NCBI GenBank assembly: GCA_027028505.1
Contig: JALVJE010000067.1
Span: 1-39,104 of the forward strand
From: Bacteroidales bacterium
Lineage (GTDB): Bacteria > Bacteroidota > Bacteroidia > Bacteroidales > VadinHA17
Length of the DNA: 39,104 nucleotides
Reading direction: 5' to 3'
Shown here: one piece after another, positions 15,386 to 24,200 of the stretch
Numbering within the stretch: the first letter of the stretch is position 1
Layout: every line of letters begins with the position of its first letter
The notes under the pieces: generated by a model
The model's input: only the letters and a program-made list of their open reading frames with translations
What the model was told of the DNA's origin: nothing
The model's database searches: none
Position numbers and translations under genes: made by a program

Positions 15386-17617
15386 TCAGTTTTCTTCAAG
15401 ATATTTCCCGATGGCATTGTCGTAGATCTTCTTCAGGTCACAGATGAAACCGTAAGAGATATCGTCAATGCGTATCTCTCCCCTGGTGACGTGTCCCAGC
15501 GCGAAGAAAGGCACGCCGCTTTTTACCATGAAATCGATGAACTCCGTCTCACGCGTCTCCGAAACCGTCACCACCACGCGTCCCTGTGCCTCCCCGAAAA
15601 GGAAAGCATCTTTGCGTATCTCGGCGTCGGTTGTGATATCAAAACCGAGGCCATGATACATGCCTGACTCGAAGAGTGCGATGAAAAGCCCTCCTTCCGA
15701 CACATCATGGGCCGACCGTACCAGGCTGTAGCTGATCAGGTCTTTCACCACCTGCTGCATACGCACCTCCTCTTCCAGATCGAAATATGGTGGCGGGGAT
15801 TTTTCCACCCCATGGTAATGCACCAGGTATTCTGACGAAGCTATGTCATTGACCGATTTTCCGATCAGGTATATCATATTCCCCTTGTTCTTGAAAGGGA
15901 TGGTCATCTGGTTATTTTTCTCCCGCAGGACACCCAGCATGCCGATCACCGGTGTCGGGAAAACCGGTTCCACCTCTCCATCGATGGAGGCCTGGTTGTA
16001 AAAGCTCACATTCCCTCCGGTGACGGGAGTATTGAACCGCCGGCAGGCATTCCCCATCCCCTGTACGGCTTTCACGAACTGCCAGTATACCTCGGGATTG
16101 TATGGGTTGCCGAAGTTGAGGCAATTGGTGATGGCCAGGGGTTCTCCCCCCGAGCAGACGATATTGCGGGCCGCTTCGGCCACAGCTATCTCAGCTCCTT
16201 TTTCCGGGTCGGCCTTGACATAACGGGAATTACAGTCGACCGTCAGGGCCAGGGCGCTGCGTGTGCCCCGCAGATCCACCAGGCCGGCATCCGACGGCAT
16301 ATTGGTGCTCATGTTCTTCACCCCCACCATGGTGTCATACTGCTCATACACCCAATGTTTGCTGGCAATGTCGGGATTGGCGACCAACATGCGTGCTACT
16401 TCCCGGAGATCTTCCGGTTCTTCAATATCCTCTATGGAGAATTGCTGGTATTCCTTGTAATAAGCCGGTTCCCGGTACTCCCGGTCATACTGGGGCGCTC
16501 CGCCGCCCAGCACCAGGTCGGATGCAGGCACATCGGCTACCAACTCCCCGTGGCGGTAGAAATAAAGACGGTCCTCATCGATCACCTCTCCGATGATCTT
16601 GCAGTTGAGGTCCCATTTGTCAAATACGGCCTCCACCTCTTTTTCACGGCCTTTCTCCACCACCACGAGCATACGCTCCTGCGATTCGCTGAGGAGGATC
16701 TCCCAGCCTTCCATATTTTGCTGGCGCAGAGGCACCTTGTCCAGATCGATGCGCATCCCGCTGTTCCCTTTGGCCGACATCTCCGAAGTGGAGCAGATGA
16801 TCCCTGCAGCTCCCATGTCCTGCATACCCACGACGGCACCGGTCTTGATCACCTCCAGCGTGGCTTCCAGCAGCAGTTTTTCCATGAAAGGGTCTCCCAC
16901 CTGTATGGAGGGGATATCATTGGCGGAGTCCTCCGTAATATCCGCCGAGGCAAAGGTGGCTCCGTGGATGCCGTCCTTGCCGGTGGACGAGCCGACGATA
17001 TATACAGGGTTGCCGACTCCTTTGGCCACCGCCGAGACCAACTCGTCATGTTTCATGATCCCGACCGACATGGCATTGACCAGCGGGTTGTTGTTATAAC
17101 TGTCATCGAAATAGACCTCTCCGCCTACCACCGGCACACCGAATGAGTTGCCGTAATCACCGATGCCCTTCACCACGCCCCGCATCAGCCAGTGAGTACG
17201 GTCGTTCTCAATGTTGCCGAAACGCAGGGAGTTGAGCTGGGCAATGGGACGGGCTCCCATGGTAAAGATGTCCCGGTTGATGCCTCCCACACCCGTAGCA
17301 GCACCCTGGTAGGGCTCCACAGCACAGGGATGGTTGTGCGACTCGATCTTGAAGGCACAGGCCAGCCCGTGCCCCACATCTACAAGACCGGCATTCTCCT
17401 CGCCGGCCCCCACCAGCATATTCTCACCATCGCGGGGGAGGGTCTTGAGCCATTTGATGGAGTTCTTGTAAGAGGCATGCTCCGACCACATCACTGAGAA
17501 GATGCTCAGCTCCGTAAAATTGGGGTTCCTGCCCAGGATCTCTTTGATCCTCTCATATTCCTGATCCTCCAGGCCCAGGCTTCTGGCGGTATCAAGGGTT
17601 ACTTCCGGTAAAGCCAT
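15386..17617 (-). CDS. purL: Phosphoribosylformylglycinamidine synthase, small-type PurL
   Basis: A 743-residue FGAM synthase large subunit for step four of purine synthesis, using ATP and ammonia from a separate PurQ. Landmarks: [21 protein letters not shown] near the N-terminus, [44 protein letters not shown] and [15 protein letters not shown] set the start at the ATG encoding [16 protein letters not shown]. The ORF track extends 139 codons further but shows no family similarity there and runs into the divergent SDR gene. The size means separate PurS and PurQ proteins are needed; neither is in the window. Confidence 0.95.
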   Translation of the reverse strand: MALPEVTLDTARSLGLEDQEYERIKEILGRNPNFTELSIFSVMWSEHASYKNSIKWLKTLPRDGENMLVGAGEENAGLVDVGHGLACAFKIESHNHPCAVEPYQGAATGVGGINRDIFTMGARPIAQLNSLRFGNIENDRTHWLMRGVVKGIGDYGNSFGVPVVGGEVYFDDSYNNNPLVNAMSVGIMKHDELVSAVAKGVGNPVYIVGSSTGKDGIHGATFASADITEDSANDIPSIQVGDPFMEKLLLEATLEVIKTGAVVGMQDMGAAGIICSTSEMSAKGNSGMRIDLDKVPLRQQNMEGWEILLSESQERMLVVVEKGREKEVEAVFDKWDLNCKIIGEVIDEDRLYFYRHGELVADVPASDLVLGGGAPQYDREYREPAYYKEYQQFSIEDIEEPEDLREVARMLVANPDIASKHWVYEQYDTMVGVKNMSTNMPSDAGLVDLRGTRSALALTVDCNSRYVKADPEKGAEIAVAEAARNIVCSGGEPLAITNCLNFGNPYNPEVYWQFVKAVQGMGNACRRFNTPVTGGNVSFYNQASIDGEVEPVFPTPVIGMLGVLREKNNQMTIPFKNKGNMIYLIGKSVNDIASSEYLVHYHGVEKSPPPYFDLEEEVRMQQVVKDLISYSLVRSAHDVSEGGLFIALFESGMYHGLGFDITTDAEIRKDAFLFGEAQGRVVVTVSETRETEFIDFMVKSGVPFFALGHVTRGEIRIDDISYGFICDLKKIYDNAIGKYLEEN

Positions 17618-17640
17618 TATCAAAAGGATTGTTAAAGGAA

Positions 17641-17648
17641 CAAAGATA
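17641..17648 (-). promoter_or_regulatory. Probable -7 element for purL-ubiE
   Basis: The minus strand reads TATCTTTG, a full TAnnTTTG match, placed so that transcription would start about 18 nt before the purL ATG. No TTTG is found at the usual spacing, so the promoter is incomplete or weak. Confidence 0.4.
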
Positions 17649-17715
17649 ATCAAAAAGCATCTTCTTCTTTTAACTTTTTCACAATCCCTTTTCCCGGAGG
17701 CACGACTTATTTTAC

Positions 17716-17723
17716 TAAATTTG
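17716..17723 (+). promoter_or_regulatory. Probable -7 element for the SDR gene
   Basis: TAAATTTG matches TAnnTTTG and lies 17 nt before the SDR ATG. A TTTG at 19-21 nt spacing is not present. Confidence 0.35.
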
Positions 17724-17740
17724 CCGGAAAGAAAACCACC

Positions 17741-18508
17741 ATGAACAGAATAGCACTGATTACCGGAGCCACGGCAGGCATCGGCGAGGCCACAGCCCGC
17801 CTGCTGGGAAAAAACGGATATGATCTGATCATCACAGGCCGCAGGAAAGAACGGCTCGACCGTCTGAAAAACGAACTGGAAGAAAAGACACCGACGAAGG
17901 TACTCCCCCTGACCTTTGATGTGCGCAGGCGCGATGAGGCGGAAAAAGCACTGGGATCCCTGCCCGAAAAATGGCAGGCCATCGACGTGCTGGTCAACAA
18001 CGCAGGTCTGGCAGCAGGATTGTCGAAGCTGCACGAAGGCGATATAGACGACTGGGAGCAGATGATCGACACCAATGTCAAAGGATTATTGTATGTCTCC
18101 CGTATCATCCTCCCCGGCATGGTGGAAAGGCGCAGAGGACATGTCATCAATATCTCCTCCACGGCTGGCAAGGAGGTATATGCCAACGGCAATGTCTATT
18201 GTGCCACCAAGTTCGCGGTAGATGCCCTCAACAAGGCCATGCGCCTCGAACTGGTGGACTACGGCGTGAAAGTGACCTCCGTCAACCCCGGTTTCACGGA
18301 AACGGAGTTCTCCCTCGTCCGCTTCAAAGGGGATAAAGAAAAGGCCAAACAACCCTATGTGGGCATGGAGCCTCTTCACGCAGAAGATATCGCCGAGGTG
18401 ATCCTCTTCGTCCTCAGCCGTCCCGACCATGTCAACATCAATGAGATCATCGTCACCCCCAAAGCCCAGGCCAACGCGTTTTATATACACAGGGAGAAAG
18501 AAGAATAA
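17741..18508 (+). CDS. Short-chain dehydrogenase/reductase (YdfG-like)
   Basis: A 255-residue classical SDR. The Rossmann glycine motif [13 protein letters not shown] spans about residues 7-19. It is followed by Arg-rich [10 protein letters not shown], which favours NADP(H), and by NNAG at 86-89. The catalytic set includes Ser139/140, Tyr153 and Lys157 ([11 protein letters not shown]). It resembles the YdfG/serine 3-dehydrogenase group acting on 3-hydroxy acids or aldehydes; the substrate is not readable. It is divergent from purL and followed by a long repeat-filled spacer. Confidence 0.88.
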   Translation: MNRIALITGATAGIGEATARLLGKNGYDLIITGRRKERLDRLKNELEEKTPTKVLPLTFDVRRRDEAEKALGSLPEKWQAIDVLVNNAGLAAGLSKLHEGDIDDWEQMIDTNVKGLLYVSRIILPGMVERRRGHVINISSTAGKEVYANGNVYCATKFAVDALNKAMRLELVDYGVKVTSVNPGFTETEFSLVRFKGDKEKAKQPYVGMEPLHAEDIAEVILFVLSRPDHVNINEIIVTPKAQANAFYIHREKEE

Positions 18509-18520
18509 GGCAAAAGTAAT

Positions 18521-18550
18521 CCGACTTCGCCCAGGCTACGTCGGACGAAG
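18521..18550. repeat. Alternative-hairpin element downstream of the SDR gene
   Basis: CCGAC pairs with GTCGG, and the overlapping CTTCG pairs with CGAAG, so two mutually exclusive stems are possible in 30 nt. It lies 12 nt after the SDR stop. No T-tract is present. The same ACGAAG words occur in the 20162-20227 element. Confidence 0.5.
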
Positions 18551-18570
18551 AAAGGCAGAAGGCAAAAGGA

Positions 18571-18605
18571 AGTTCCAGGTTTCAGGTTTCAGGTTCCAGG
18601 TTCCA
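18571..18605 (+). repeat. Heptad array 3 (5 units) downstream of the SDR gene
   Basis: Five units of RGTTYCA (agttcca, ggtttca, ggtttca, ggttcca, ggttcca). They have the same period and core as the pyk, dehydrogenase and beta-barrel 3' arrays. Confidence 0.85.
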
Positions 18606-18858
18606 GGGATGATCCAGGATACGACGAACACCGAATAACGAACATCGAATAACGCCTGCCTAGGCAGGAATTTTGATTTATGAATTTTGATTTCTGAGTG
18701 ATGATTTATGATTAAATACTGAATGAGTCCCAGATGATCATCGTTTGACTAATAACCAAATACCCGAAATCCAAAACCCGATACTCTTAACTCAAAACTC
18801 GATACTACCAACTTTCAACTTCAGGCACTTTTAACTTTTAACTAAGACTTAACTTAAG
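18606..18858 (+). repeat. Degenerate heptad-phased spacer (no gene)
   Basis: This rest of the 350-bp gap holds no gene. It contains blocks with 7-bp periodicity: cgaacac-cgaataa-cgaacat-cgaataa near 18623-18652; ttttgat-ttatgaa-ttttgat near 18671-18691; and about eleven heptads beginning with A[CT][TC] near 18748-18825 (accaaat, acccgaa, atccaaa, acccgat, actctta, actcaaa, actcgat, actacca, actttca, acttcag). A perfect palindrome CCTGCCTAGGCAGG interrupts at 18655-18668. Confidence 0.65.
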
Positions 18859-19947
18859 ATGAACCAACCCTACACTCCCGAATACCTCAGAAATTTCATC
18901 ACCCTGTTTTTTGAGAAGCTGGACTGTCCTGCGGAGGATGCCCGGGCCATTGCCGACGCTTTTGTGCGTGCCGAGCTGCGCAACCTCTCCTCCCACGGTA
19001 TGATCCGTCTGAAGGACCATTACCAGCTCTGGGAGGCAGGGCGTCTCAATGTACATCCTGATATCAAGGTTGTTCATGAGACCCCCGGCACGGCTGTCGT
19101 CGACGGGGACAACGGCGTGGGCATGCTTGTGGCTACGCGTGCCATGCAGGTGGCCATGGAGAAAGCAAAGAACGTGGGCAGCGGCTGGGTGGCCGTACGC
19201 AACTCCAACCACTTCGGCATAGGCAGCTACTATGCGCTGATGGCAGCAGAGAACGATATGATAGGCCTGGCGATGACCAACGGCAACCCGCTGGTGGCCC
19301 CGGCCAACTCGGTAGACCGTCTGCTGGGCACCAATCCCATCGCCCTGGCGGTGCCTGCCGGCAAGAACCCGCCTTTCGTGGGGGATTTCAGCACCACGCC
19401 CATCGCCCGTGGTAAACTGGCCGTAGCAGCTAAAAAAGGAGAGAAAGTGCCTTTCGGATACGTCATCGACAGCGAGGGCAACCCCTCTGACGATCCCGAT
19501 ATCCTGAAAAAAGGAGGCGCCATGGTGCCCCTGGGCGGCGACCTGGCCCACGGCAGCCACAAAGGCTATGCCCTCGGCGCCATCGTCGACATCCTCAGCG
19601 GCGTCCTCTCAGGCGCCAACTTCGGACCCTTCGTGCCGCCTAACCTGGCATACCTGCCCCTGCCCAAAGAACAGGTGGGCAAAGGGATGGGCCACTTCTT
19701 CGGCGCCTGGCGCATCGACGCCTTCATGGAGGCAGAAGAATTTAAAAGCCGCATGGACCGCTGGATAGAGATCTTCCGCAATGCAAAACCTGCCAAAGGA
19801 AAGAAAGTGCTCATCCCCGGCGATATTGAACGGGAAGCAGAAGAACGCCTCGCCCGCGAAGGGATCACCATCCTCCCGGCCATCCAGCAGGACGTAAAAG
19901 AGCTGGCTGACAAGCTGGGGATAGCGTTCGAGGTTCACGGTTCATAG
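18859..19947 (+). CDS. Malate/L-lactate dehydrogenase family (Ldh2/YlbC-type)
   Basis: A 362-residue NAD(P)-dependent oxidoreductase of the Ldh2 fold, unrelated to classical Rossmann malate dehydrogenases. Family landmarks: LSSHGMIRLKDHY near residues 45-57, VVDGDNGVGMLVATRAM, VAVRNSNHFGIGSYYALMA (contains the catalytic His), MTNGNPLVAPANSVDRLLGTNPIALAVP, and GSHKGYALGAIVDILSG. Members act on malate, L-lactate, ureidoglycolate or sulfolactate; the substrate here is uncertain. The last residues EVHGS and the TAG stop are encoded by the first heptads of array 2, so the native terminus may have been lost. Confidence 0.9.
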   Translation: MNQPYTPEYLRNFITLFFEKLDCPAEDARAIADAFVRAELRNLSSHGMIRLKDHYQLWEAGRLNVHPDIKVVHETPGTAVVDGDNGVGMLVATRAMQVAMEKAKNVGSGWVAVRNSNHFGIGSYYALMAAENDMIGLAMTNGNPLVAPANSVDRLLGTNPIALAVPAGKNPPFVGDFSTTPIARGKLAVAAKKGEKVPFGYVIDSEGNPSDDPDILKKGGAMVPLGGDLAHGSHKGYALGAIVDILSGVLSGANFGPFVPPNLAYLPLPKEQVGKGMGHFFGAWRIDAFMEAEEFKSRMDRWIEIFRNAKPAKGKKVLIPGDIEREAEERLAREGITILPAIQQDVKELADKLGIAFEVHGS

Positions 19948-20160
19948 TTCACAGTTCACAGTTCTCGGTTCACAGTTCACAGTTCACGGTTCACGGTTCA
20001 CGGTTCACGGTTCATAGTTCACAGTTCACAGTTCTCGGTTCACAGTTCACAGTTCACGGTTCACGGTTCACAGTTCACAGTTCACGGTTCACGGTTCACA
20101 GTTCACGGTTCACAGTTCATCGTTCATCGTTCATCGTTCATCCTTCATCGATCATCCTTC
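19932..20160 (+). repeat. Heptad array 2 (about 32 units) with a 70-bp higher-order duplication
   Basis: About 32 units of RGTTCAC, RGTTCAT and RGTTCTC, grading at the end into cgttcat, ccttcat and cgatcat. Ten-heptad blocks at 19939-20008 and 20009-20078 are the same except for one base in the last heptad (69 of 70). The array starts inside the dehydrogenase gene and provides its stop codon. No gene is seen in this 282-bp gap. Confidence 0.93.
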
Positions 20161-20161
20161 G

Positions 20162-20227
20162 CCCGACGAAGTCCCCGGTCACTGAGTAGCCTCACAGAGG
20201 CGTACCGAAGGGAGGGACGAAGTCGGG
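20162..20227. repeat. Dispersed-type inverted repeat beside heptad array 2
   Basis: CCCGACGAAGTCCC at the left end and GGGACGAAGTCGGG at the right end form outer stem CCCGAC/GTCGGG and inner TCCC/GGGA around a loop containing CACTGAGTAGCC. It ends 2 nt before the nitroreductase stop. It has the look of a dispersed intergenic palindrome family, but only one full copy is in the window. Confidence 0.6.
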
Positions 20228-20229
20228 GT

Positions 20230-20982
20230 TCATCGTTCATCCTTCCTGAATCCTTGCTGCTCAATAACTTTCAGGAACTCCTTTGAGAAAAAGACATTGT
20301 CCTTTTTCGTATAGCGGTTGTCGGTAAAGATCTGGGCGAGGGTCTCCTTATCGTTGATTTCCAGGAGCTTTCTGGTCTCCTCCAGCGCTTCTTTCTCTGC
20401 ATAGATCCTGTCAATATCCTCACGCGAATAATCTTTATAGGTCTCTTCATGCACGACCCCTTCGAGTGGCAGGCGATCGGTGAGCGGCGGATCCTCGGCC
20501 GGATAACCCGTCACCAGAGTGGTCACCGGCACCACCAGCTCCGGCAGATCGAGTATCTCTATGATCCTGCCGGCCATATATGTGGTCGTGCCCAGATAGC
20601 AGATACCCAGCCCGTGGTCCTCGGCAGCCAGCGCTACGTTCTGCGCCGCCAGCAAAGCATCGATAGCCGCCGTAAAAAATGACAGGAAATTGCGGTAGCC
20701 GGGAGACGCCTTCCGCCATTCACACCATTTGGTGAAGCGGTTGAAATCGGCACAGAAGGTCAGCACCACCGGGGCCTGCAGGACCATGTCCTGCTTAAAA
20801 TGAGCCTCCCACAGCTTTTTCTTTAGTTCCGGCTCTTTGGTGACCACAATGCTGTATACCTGCATGTTGCCGGTCGTGGAGGCACGCGTGCCGGCACGCA
20901 GGACTTCCTGCAAAATATCCGTTGGAATATCATCGGGCTTATAAGTCCGGACCGAACGGTGATCAAAGATCGCTTTTATCAT
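20230..20982 (-). CDS. Nitroreductase-family NAD(P)H:FMN oxidoreductase (NfsA-like)
   Basis: A 250-residue flavin oxidoreductase. DHRSVRTYKPDDIP near the N-terminus and RAGTRASTTGNMQVYSIVVT carry FMN-binding residues. The mid-region AAIDALLAAQNVALAAEDHGLGICYLGT and VTTLVTGYPAEDPPLTDRLPLEGVVHEETY fit the NfsA/FRP subgroup. I prefer the ATG at 20982 (MIKAIFDHRSVRTYK), preceded by AAGGA, over the ORF track start at 21018. The final residues DER and stop come from heptad sequence. The natural electron acceptor is unknown. Confidence 0.86.
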   Translation of the reverse strand: MIKAIFDHRSVRTYKPDDIPTDILQEVLRAGTRASTTGNMQVYSIVVTKEPELKKKLWEAHFKQDMVLQAPVVLTFCADFNRFTKWCEWRKASPGYRNFLSFFTAAIDALLAAQNVALAAEDHGLGICYLGTTTYMAGRIIEILDLPELVVPVTTLVTGYPAEDPPLTDRLPLEGVVHEETYKDYSREDIDRIYAEKEALEETRKLLEINDKETLAQIFTDNRYTKKDNVFFSKEFLKVIEQQGFRKDER

Positions 20983-21233
20983 TTGAATCCTTTTTTTTGA
21001 CCGGACAAAGTTATACAACTTCCCGGTCCCACAGCATGACCCACGTCATCTTTCCCAAATGACCACGGGGCCATTTATCACAGAAAATATATCTTTCACA
21101 AAAAAATGAGCGCATTGTGGAAAAGTATTGACGACTCCCTGATACATTTCTCAAAAGAATTCCATAAATTTATGTCCCTTTTTCCGATATACAGATAATG
21201 AATAATTATTATTAACCATTAAAAACTATGATT
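20983..21233. other. Divergent intergenic region, no gene
   Basis: A 250-bp AT-rich spacer between the nitroreductase (leftward) and the large secreted protein (rightward). I see no tRNA, hairpin with T-tract or repeat. TACATTTC near 21145 and TATCTTTC near 21090 resemble -7 boxes, but neither has a TTTG at the right spacing. The last 60 bp are strongly AT-rich, as expected for a Bacteroidota ribosome-binding leader. Confidence 0.5.
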
Positions 21234-24200
21234 ATGAAAAAACTGTTACTTCCTTTCCTTTTCATTGCGGTTTGCTGGCTTCCTATACATGCACAACCCA
21301 ATGCCTGGATAAATGAAATACATTATGACAATGCTGGCACAGATGTAAATGAGAGAGTTGAAGTCGTTATTGAGGATGCAGATTCCTACGATCTCGTTGA
21401 TTTCCAGGTCTCACTGTATAATGGATATAATGGATCTATCTATGGCACTGCAACCCTGGATCAGTTTACCCGAGGAACTTCTGTAAATGGTTTCACGATC
21501 TTCTATTTTCAATTTACAGGTGGTATCCAGAACGGACCTGATGGTCTTGCTCTTTCCTATCAGGGAACATTGATACCCGGCCAGTTTTTGAGCTATGAAG
21601 GGACTTTTACAGCCGCAGATGGTCCGGCAGGCGGGATACTTAGTACAGATATTGGCGTATCAGAAAATTCATCCGCCGGGGAAAACGAATCATTGCAATT
21701 ATCCGGTACAGGTTCAGTCTATAGTGATTTTACATGGAGCGATCCGGCAGCCAGTACATTTGGAGCCGTAAACAATAACCAGACCCTTGTTTCACCGGGA
21801 GGTGATGTCACGCCCCCCAAATGGGCTGCGGGATATCCTATAGCCATCGGCCGTGATGTGAATGCAGTGGTGAGCGTCAAGACCGACGAGCCCGGCATGG
21901 CATACGCCATCGCTGTAGCATCCGGATCGGACGCTCCCACTTCCGAACAGGTGAAAGCCGGCGGGGATTACGGAAGCGTGACCGTCGTTTCCGCAGGGAA
22001 TACAGCGATTATGGATGATGAGCATGAATTCCTCATCAACCTCACCGGCCTTGCCACCCAGACTTCCTATGATGTGTGGGTGGTGGCAGAAGACAATGCA
22101 GCCACCCCCAACCTGCAGACCGATCCTGTTAAGATCGCCATCAACACCATTGCCACCCGCGAGCTGACCATGACCCTGCCGAAAGACAAGGATACCGTTT
22201 ATGTCAACGGCATGCTCCATTTTGAATGGACCTCCAAGAACATTGATTCCCTTTACATGGGTGGCGGCATGGGCGGTCGCTTCTTCATCATCACCGACGA
22301 CGATGACCGCCCCATATCCGTCGATGCTTCCCTGGGAAGTTATGATTTTAAGATCCCCACCGGGGCAGAACCCGGTATCTACGACATTGCCCTGATGGAT
22401 GCCGCTGACACCTCTTTCAAGGATGTAGCCGATTCCCTCACACTGATCGACGCACGTGTGCTGGAATGGGTCTCTCCTGAAGATAAAGACACTGTCTATG
22501 TGGGCGATACGATCAAGCTGGTATGGAACGCCGAGTATATAGACTCTGTCTTCTTCGGAGGAATTGATTATACCAGCGGAGAAGGGTTTATGCTCGAAGA
22601 TGAAAATGGCAACCCGCTTGTCTTCCCGGCTTCCCTGGGATCCTTCGATCTGCCCATCCCGCTGGATGCCGAGACCGACTCTGTCAAGCTCTACATCGTG
22701 GATGCTTCCGATCCATCACTGAGGGATTCCATCGATCCTTTGTATATCCTGGATACGATCGCTCCGGTGATAGATGAACTGACCCCGGCCAACGGTGCAG
22801 GCGATATGCCTTATATGTTCACGGCAATGATCGAGTTCAACGAGTCCGTGACGATCCTCTCAGGGAATATCATTCTCCACAAGGAAGATGGGACGGTAGT
22901 TCAGACCTATGATCTTACCGGCTCGAATATCCAGCACGACGGATCAACGATCATGTTCCCCATCGGAGTCATTCTGGACAAAGGGGCCACCTATTATTTC
23001 ACGATGGATGCCGACGCTGTGGAAGATGGACAACACAATCCCTTCCCCGGCATCAGCGATGCCAACACCTGGCGGTTCACCACGGCAGCCAAACAGCTAT
23101 ACTTCTCCGAGTATATTGAAGGCAGTGGCAACAATAAAGCACTGGAGCTTTACAACCCCACCGATCATACGATCGATCTTTCTCAATATGGCATCGTCAA
23201 TACCTCCAATGGCAGCAACTGGTATCCACCGGCGCCCCTGACCGGTACGCTGGCCCCCGGTGAGGTGTACACCATCATCAGCCCCGATTTTGATTTCTCC
23301 CTGCTGGCTGATTCAGCAGCGGTCGTGGATACGCTTTGGGGCAGGTATGTAACCTATTTCAACGGGGATGATGCCCGTGGGCTGGTACAACTGATCGGAG
23401 GCTCCTGGGATGACGGAGCTAACTTCACCATCATCGATCAGATCGGCGTGGAAGGAGATGATCCCGGCTCCGGATGGGACGTGGCAGGCGTAGGTGCTGC
23501 CACCAAAGACCATACCCTCATCCGTAAAGCAAATGTAGAGACCGGTAATGCTACCATAGGATGGGAGGCCTCCGCCGGTACCGATGCAGCCACCTCGGAA
23601 TGGATCGTCATGCCGAAGGACTTTGCGGACAACCTGGGCTATGCCACCCCCAATGCCAGCGACAACACAACCATCACAGCCTTTGAACTGCGCGATACAA
23701 CCGGCAACCTGGTAAGCACTACCGTCACGATCGACTCCGCTGCCGCCACGATCACGGCCGAAGTGATCTTCAGCGCCGAACCCATGCTGGACTCGCTGGT
23801 GGCAGTGATCACGGTAGCTGACGAAGGTACCACCGTACCCGCTTCAGGTGATACCATAGACTTTACCGATCCGGTTACCATTACCGTCACAGCTGCCGAC
23901 GGACTCACTACGCGCAACTGGACCGTCACGGTATTGGCTGCTACCACTCCCAGTACGGCTGCTGACATTTTAAACTTCTCCATAGAGGGACAGACAGGCG
24001 ATGCCGTGATAGACGCTGACAACCACACCGTCACCGTCGAGATGCCATACGGGACGGATGTCACAGCCCTGACGCCTGTTTTTGAGGTATCGGCAGGCGC
24101 TACGGCGGATCCGCCCTCCGGTTCGGCCCTCGACTTCACCAACCCTATAGCCATCTCGGTAACTGCCGAAGACGGCACTACGGTCATCAACTGGACGGTA

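Noticed and set aside
17618-18034. N-terminal 139-codon extension of purL in the ORF track (882 residues)
   Set aside because: No family similarity, overlaps the divergent SDR gene and its promoter, and the canonical PurL start [16 protein letters not shown] is at 17617.
19932-20160. CRISPR array
   Set aside because: The units are 7 bp with no spacers, and no cas genes are present.
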